Part shown: positions 59,192 to 64,000 of the stretch, piece after piece
How the letters are laid out: each line of letters opens with the position of its first letter
Numbering within the stretch: the first letter of the stretch is position 1
Assembly (NCBI GenBank): GCA_026545225.1
Contig: CM048845.1
Span: forward strand, 57,326,033 to 57,390,032
From: Cornus controversa
Taxonomy: Eukaryota; Streptophyta; Magnoliopsida; Cornales; Cornaceae
Length of the DNA: 64,000 bases
Direction of reading: 5' to 3'
The notes under the pieces: model-generated
Seen by the model: the letters and a program-made list of their open reading frames with translations, nothing else
What the model was told of the DNA's origin: nothing
The model's database searches: none
Program-made: the position numbers and the translations under genes

Positions 59192-60415
59192 ATGGCGAGG
59201 GTGAAGAACGCCGCCGATTCTGTTCGCGACGTGCCCGGGCGAGCCTTCCGGTCTCGAAGGTTCCACCCGGAGCAGATTTTTGACTTAGCCGAGTTCGACA
59301 GGCGTCCAGACACCGCGTGGACGGTTGCCGAGCTCAGGAGGCGTCGCCTCGACCGGCTATGTGTGCCTCCCACCGACGTGGCACACGAGCGCCTCGTGCA
59401 GGTCTTTTACGATCACATGACCTACTCCTGCACCGCGCCAGATACACTACAGACGGTGGTGGGCACCGTCACGATTACGATTACACCGAGCCGAATTGCG
59501 CATATGCTCGGCATCCCTCACCAGCAACCACCGGACATGGTTGGCCCGGACGGTCAGCCACTTTACAGTGCCGCACTCCCAGCAGACACGACGCTGTTCT
59601 CGATCGTGATGGACATGTGTGGCGGGGCGTTTACCACGCCCAGTCACAACTGCACGTCCAAATCGTTGTGCCCGAGCTGATTCTGGTTCCTAGACACCGT
59701 TCTCATCAAGAACGCGTGTCCGCTGCAGCACGTGGCAGAGCGCAGGGGCGACCTTCTCCGTTGCCTCTATGCTTTCCACACGGGCACTTGGTTTTCTGTC
59801 CCGTCGCTGATCTGGGGGCAGATGTTCAAGTTCTGGGACGGCCTCGTGAACAAGAGGATGAGGCGAGCAGCTAGTTGGCGGCTTCCCTTCCCTTTCCTGA
59901 TCGCCGCTTTTCTCAGCAGTGCCAGTATACCGGTCAGTCAGACTGACGTCCAGTTGGCACCGCCCACCCACTTCACATCTACTCAGTGGGAGCGGGTGAG
60001 GCGACACTTAGAGCGACAGGACCACCAAGGTGATCCACCAGACGATGTAGATATGGATGCCCCGGTGGAGGCGGATGAAGGCGAGCCAGCAAAGGGTGAG
60101 TCCGATGACGAGGAGATGGAGGAGGAGGAGATGGATGTCGCTGTAGAGCGGCATGATATCTTAGTGACGGGCTATTCCTGCCTGGCGGCTGACATAGAGC
60201 GGCTCCAGCAGGGTTTTGATGAGCACGTCTAGGTGACGCAGAGTTAGCTGGCAGGCATTCGGGCGGACATTTCTTCTCTGGCACAGGGTCAGAGAGCGAT
60301 CTTAGACGAGTTCCGAGCCTTCCGGTAGGACCTGCAGTTCCTGTTCGCAGGTCGAGCCTCCACCTCCACTTCTACTCTCACCGAGCCTCCACCACCACCA
60401 CCCGCCCTCGAGTAG
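59192..60415 (+). pseudogene. ORF2, post-integrase protein of element Z (four in-frame stops)
   Basis: Start ATG 59192 (MARVKN), end TAG 60413-60415; 407 codons in a single frame. Stops: TGA 59678-59680, TAG 60230-60232, TAG 60245-60247 and TAG 60326-60328. The three TAGs match CAG (Gln) in element Y. The domains are as in Y: basic N-terminus, globular domain with VPPTDVAHERLVQVFYDHMT and MLGIPHQQPPDM, acidic DDEEMEEEEMD, coiled coil, and a Pro tail. It is markedly GC-rich compared with gag. No membrane segment is visible. The function is unknown. Confidence 0.8.
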
Positions 60416-62229
60416 CTGCATTTTATTCATCTTTTATGCTTTACTTTCTGTATTTTTCTTTCTTTATTTTTGATAGGCCATGTTGGCCATGTTTAGTCTC
60501 TTTCTGAGTATTCCACCTACATGTACACTTTGTACTCAAACTCATTTTCATCTATATGGAATACATTTATATTTTCTTTTATACCATGTGTTATCTTTAC
60601 TGTCTTTATTTTTGCTTTCTGTCAATATATCTGTTCTCTATACTTTGACTATGTATGTAGTACCACTTGTCTAATTGTTATATGCGATTCAGTTGATGAT
60701 TTCCGTTTATTACCGCCTGGTTTCAATTCCCAATACTGTTGAGATTGCTTCAACACAGTATGGCGGTAATAAAGAAAGGCAGCCCCTTTGCATGCTATAC
60801 GTTAGCATGCCTGGATAGTCAATATCTTGTCGCATAGACCTCTTAGCCAATTGGGAAACACCAGTTCAGACCCTTAGATATACAGTGATATTGGCATTAT
60901 CTGTTTGTGCATAATTATTTCATTATGTTCTCGTTATCTATTTTTTGTTCCTTTTAATGCTCGTGGTATCCAGTTGGTGTTCTGTGCAGGTTTTCCTTAT
61001 TTACAAGATGACCGCTGCTGTGGAATACCATTTTTCTCGCATTCTGCCATCCCGGTAACTTCTTTCCTTGTTCTTCTTGTCCAAACATTGAGGACAATGT
61101 TGCATATAAGTTTGGGGGTGCGGTATGCTATACCACCTGCATATGCATGCAATGTTCGGTCATTATATTGAGTGTCATTGTAGAGCAGTTTTTTTCTTTT
61201 TGATATTTTTGCATGCTTGCCATGATGTCTTGCTTTTTAAAGGAAGTCATTTGAATAAATGTCCGAGGTAAATGCAGCAGGTAGTTAAGAACTTTAACAT
61301 TGTAAATACCCGCACTTTTGCAAGCTTTATAGTAGGCTAGAACGGTCTACATTTTTGTCCAAATTCGAGCACGTACAGTTCTTGCCCTAAATTTGTCCTT
61401 AACCGCACAAATTCGCACACATGCATTTTAATTTGTGGGGTATAAGTCTGAGGGAGAATTTTTGAAAATTTCTGTTTTTATCTGAATAACTTAAAGAATA
61501 AGTTCTTCCAGTTGTTGTAAAAAAAAAAAAAAAAAAAAAGAAATAAAAAGAGAAAAATATGCAATAAGCCTTCTCACTCAATAAACCGGATTTCTATGCC
61601 GCAAAGCAGGGAATATTCGCGTAAAATTGTGTAAGGTTGAGCAATAATAAGCGGGTGGCTTGCTTACGCTCATCGCCTTATAAGCTCGGTCATTAAGTCC
61701 GAGGGGTGCTTCTTCACCTAATGCCCTAAAATCAAGTGGTTTGGGAGTCATTTGGCCCAACGCCGCTACATGGGCTTGCAAGAAAGCAAAAAGAGCTAAG
61801 CATTGCACGGTCATCTGCACATGAGCAATCATGAATGTTTTGTGATAATGAACAGCCGTGTCGAACATTTTCAATGAGTTTTTCTCTTAAAAACAGATTT
61901 GTTCATTTTCTTCTCCAAATATGACAAAAGCCACACGTTGGAATGCATGTTCACTTTTCAAAGAGGATTTTGGGGTTGGAATTGTTATATTTGTTCGGGC
62001 TGGCCATTATGTGGGGACTGTCGTTCATTTATAGCTTGTGAAAGTCCATTTTTGCTAATGACCACATAGTTCTGTAATACTTGTTGCATTTGCCAAATGT
62101 GAAATGAACGGATGATCGCCCTTTATCTAGTTGATGACTGAGCCTGATTAAACTTTTGTATAAGATAGTTGATTTCATTTTTGTAATATTGTATTGCTAA
62201 GGGACTAGCAATATGTAAGTTTGGGGGTG
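60416..62229 (+). other. 3' untranslated region of element Z with two polypurine-like tracts
   Basis: 1.8 kb without a convincing frame, conserved with 3751-5555. The internal motif TAAGTTTGGGGGTG is at 61107-61120 and the terminal copy is at 62216-62229 beside the LTR. A poly-A-like run lies at 61519-61540. Confidence 0.8.
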
Positions 62230-63650
62230 TGATAAGTGTTCAATTCTATGCATTTGAACCCTCTTTCTTACATATGTTAGTTCCGTTTTTACGTTTACCG
62301 AGATATGTTTATGGTATTTTTTGTGTTTTTGATGTTTTGCAGGTATTGGAGCAAATGGAGCAAAGTTGGAAGCTTTCTGCAGTCAAGAGAAGAAATCAGA
62401 AAATACAGCCCAAGGCATCTCGATCAATCGAGATGTTGATCTCGATTAATCGAAATCTCGATTGATCAAGATCTCATTTCGATTGATCGAAATCTCGATC
62501 AATCGAGATTCAATCTCGATCAATCGAGATGCTGCAGAGCCCACTTGGCCACTTGCTCACCTGCTCTCCCACTTGCAACAAAATTCCCCTTTTTGCACGA
62601 CTTAGGGGGATTGTCTGACTTGAACAAGACTTTTGGGGGCCTTCTTGATATAAGAGATATATATAATGATATATATATATATATGGTGGGCACCAAAGGA
62701 GAAAAAGGAGCCAAAAAGCACCAAAAAGTCACACATATCAGATATATCTCTCAACACACAACAAGGGAGGGAGAGACCTTCGGGAGAGGAAGAGGAAAAG
62801 CTGAACCAGACCAAGAAGCTTTATTCTCTTCATCAATGGAAGGGTTCAAGGCAACCATGAGCAACTAACTCTTCTACTAGGGTGTTGGTTTCAACCCCTA
62901 GCCATGTACACTTGTTCATCTTTGTAGCTCTTGGGATTTGTAATTAAATGTTGATTATTTAGCCTAGTGATTATGTACACAAATACATCTCTTATATATA
63001 TTCATTTGATTTGGAATTTATTCTTGTCTTAGAGTAGATTTTGTCACTTGAATGCACAACATTTGCATATTCCACAAGAAGTGCAAATGATGGCTAGATA
63101 ATGGTGTTTAAATGAATGTGTGATGTTAGTTTGTATAGACCATGCCAAGACAAGGTAGTTTGGATGCATGTAGTGTTCACTTAGAGAGTAGAGTAATTAG
63201 GTAGTTAGTTAGGTTGAAGAGCTATGCTTGTTGAAGATGGATTATGATAGGTTAGCACACACATTGATCTTTTGATATGTCATTGAGGTCACAAGCCTAA
63301 TGACATTGTTAGGCATTTAATTAATGAATCCCATGCTTGCTACACTTATGAACATGTGAATGGCTAGTGGTGGAAACCAACCCTAATTCTCTCTCCCAAC
63401 TTTAAACTCTTTACTTTTCTTGTCATTTCATTCATGCAATAGTTTCTAAACATAAATTCAAAAATCTGTTTTTTCGAATTAAAGTAGAATTAATCTTCCT
63501 TTAAGACAATTGCGACTAGTCCTCGTGGGATCGATACCCTCTATATAGAACCTTATCTACAAAGATTCGTGCTCTTGCGAGTGGTTAAATTATATTTTGA
63601 TAAAAAGGGAAAAATTAAGCTTACAATATAATTTAGTTCCGACCACATCA
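62230..63650 (+). repeat. 3' LTR of element Z
   Basis: 1421 bp, collinear with 53427-54847, with about 19 differences by eye. The palindromic array is at 62419-62531. It is followed by the target duplication ATACA. Confidence 0.96.
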
Positions 63651-63655
63651 ATACA

Positions 63656-64000
63656 CTCATCTAAAAATATAATGCAAATCTCGTTAGCACAAATTGTATC
63701 ACCCACCACCCTTTAAACCAAGACTAAGAGAACCAGCAAATCTATGACTATATTCACCACCATGCACTACTCTTTATACATGATCTCAATTCCAATTCAG
63801 ATAAATATATCCAAAGAAAGACAATGTTAGTTAAAGCCAATGTATAATTCAAAATTACAACCCTTCATAATCTAGGCAGCTATAAATCTAGCACCCAAAT
63901 GCAAAAGTGACAAAGTAAATCATGGAGGTTTCTCCATATTTTGAAATTCAAACATCAAACACTTCCATTCTCAACTTTCGCAGTTCCAAATAAAGGATTC
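63656..64000. other. Unassigned right flank
   Basis: AT-rich sequence beyond element Z. Nothing was recognised. Confidence 0.5.

Larger units (their letters stand above)
53427..63650 (+). mobile_element. Athila-type gypsy element Z, 10.2 kb, RT/integrase deleted
   Basis: Both LTRs are exactly 1421 bp (53427-54847 and 62230-63650) and the target duplication ATACA is perfect (53422-53426, 63651-63655). Order: 5' LTR, tRNA-Asp primer site, leader, gag-protease, a remnant of the integrase tail, palindrome array, ORF2 cassette, 3' region, polypurine tract, 3' LTR. By eye the LTRs differ at about 19 sites, nearly all transitions, which indicates a fairly recent insertion. Compared with element Y, about 2.8 kb encoding RT, RNase H and integrase are missing. 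Confidence 0.96.

Overview
This is a gene-poor, transposon-dense stretch of a flowering-plant nuclear genome, probably a eudicot. The evidence is the plant LTR retrotransposon families, TA microsatellites, low GC and a plant-type initiator tRNA-Met gene. I see no intact host protein-coding gene. The only non-transposon genes are one intact tRNA-iMet(CAT) at 19361-19432 (- strand) and a small decayed gene fragment near 52.6-52.8 kb. Everything below was read by eye, so alignments and counts are approximate.

Layout. (1) 1-1667: 5' leader and 5' LTR of a minus-strand Ty3/gypsy element that runs off the left edge. (2) 1721-2326: plus-strand fragment of the same family's 3' untranslated region. 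(3) 2327-15349: a 13.0-kb minus-strand Athila-type gypsy element (here 'Y') with both LTRs, a tRNA-Asp primer site, gag-PR-RT-RNaseH-IN interrupted by Gln-to-stop changes, and an extra ORF (ORF2). (4) 15350-16390: old plus-strand LTR fragment. (5) 16391-20035: mostly unassigned, with a dispersed repeat and the tRNA gene. (6) 20036-25757: complete minus-strand Ty1/copia element with 207-bp LTRs and a GTGCA target duplication. (7) 27429-31870: a decayed hAT-like element split by a 3.6-kb non-coding LTR element ('W', 27508-31105) that is packed with tandem repeats. (8) 32.6-50.1 kb: nested, heavily decayed Del/Tekay-like chromovirus remains on both strands. (9) 50.1-53.4 kb: unassigned sequence with a CAGCA-rich stretch and the gene fragment. 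(10) 53427-63650: a 10,224-bp plus-strand relative of Y ('Z') with two 1421-bp LTRs and a perfect ATACA duplication. It has lost RT, RNase H and most of integrase by an in-frame deletion but keeps ORF2. (11) 63656-64000: unassigned flank.

The most interesting system is in the Y/Z family. Both copies carry an apparently self-contained, GC-rich ORF2 cassette after pol: an array of palindromic boxes built on ATCTCGATTGATCGAGAT, a conserved CACGTG, a conserved TATTTAAA, a GC-rich leader exon, a canonical GTAAGT donor, an intron of about 0.4 kb, and then the ORF2 start codon. The same palindromic array lies in the U3 part of every LTR of the family, upstream of the LTR TATA tract. I infer two promoters in one element that share one cis-regulatory array. 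The 3' untranslated region also holds a second copy of the polypurine-tract motif about 1.1 kb upstream of the terminal one, in the manner of a central polypurine tract.
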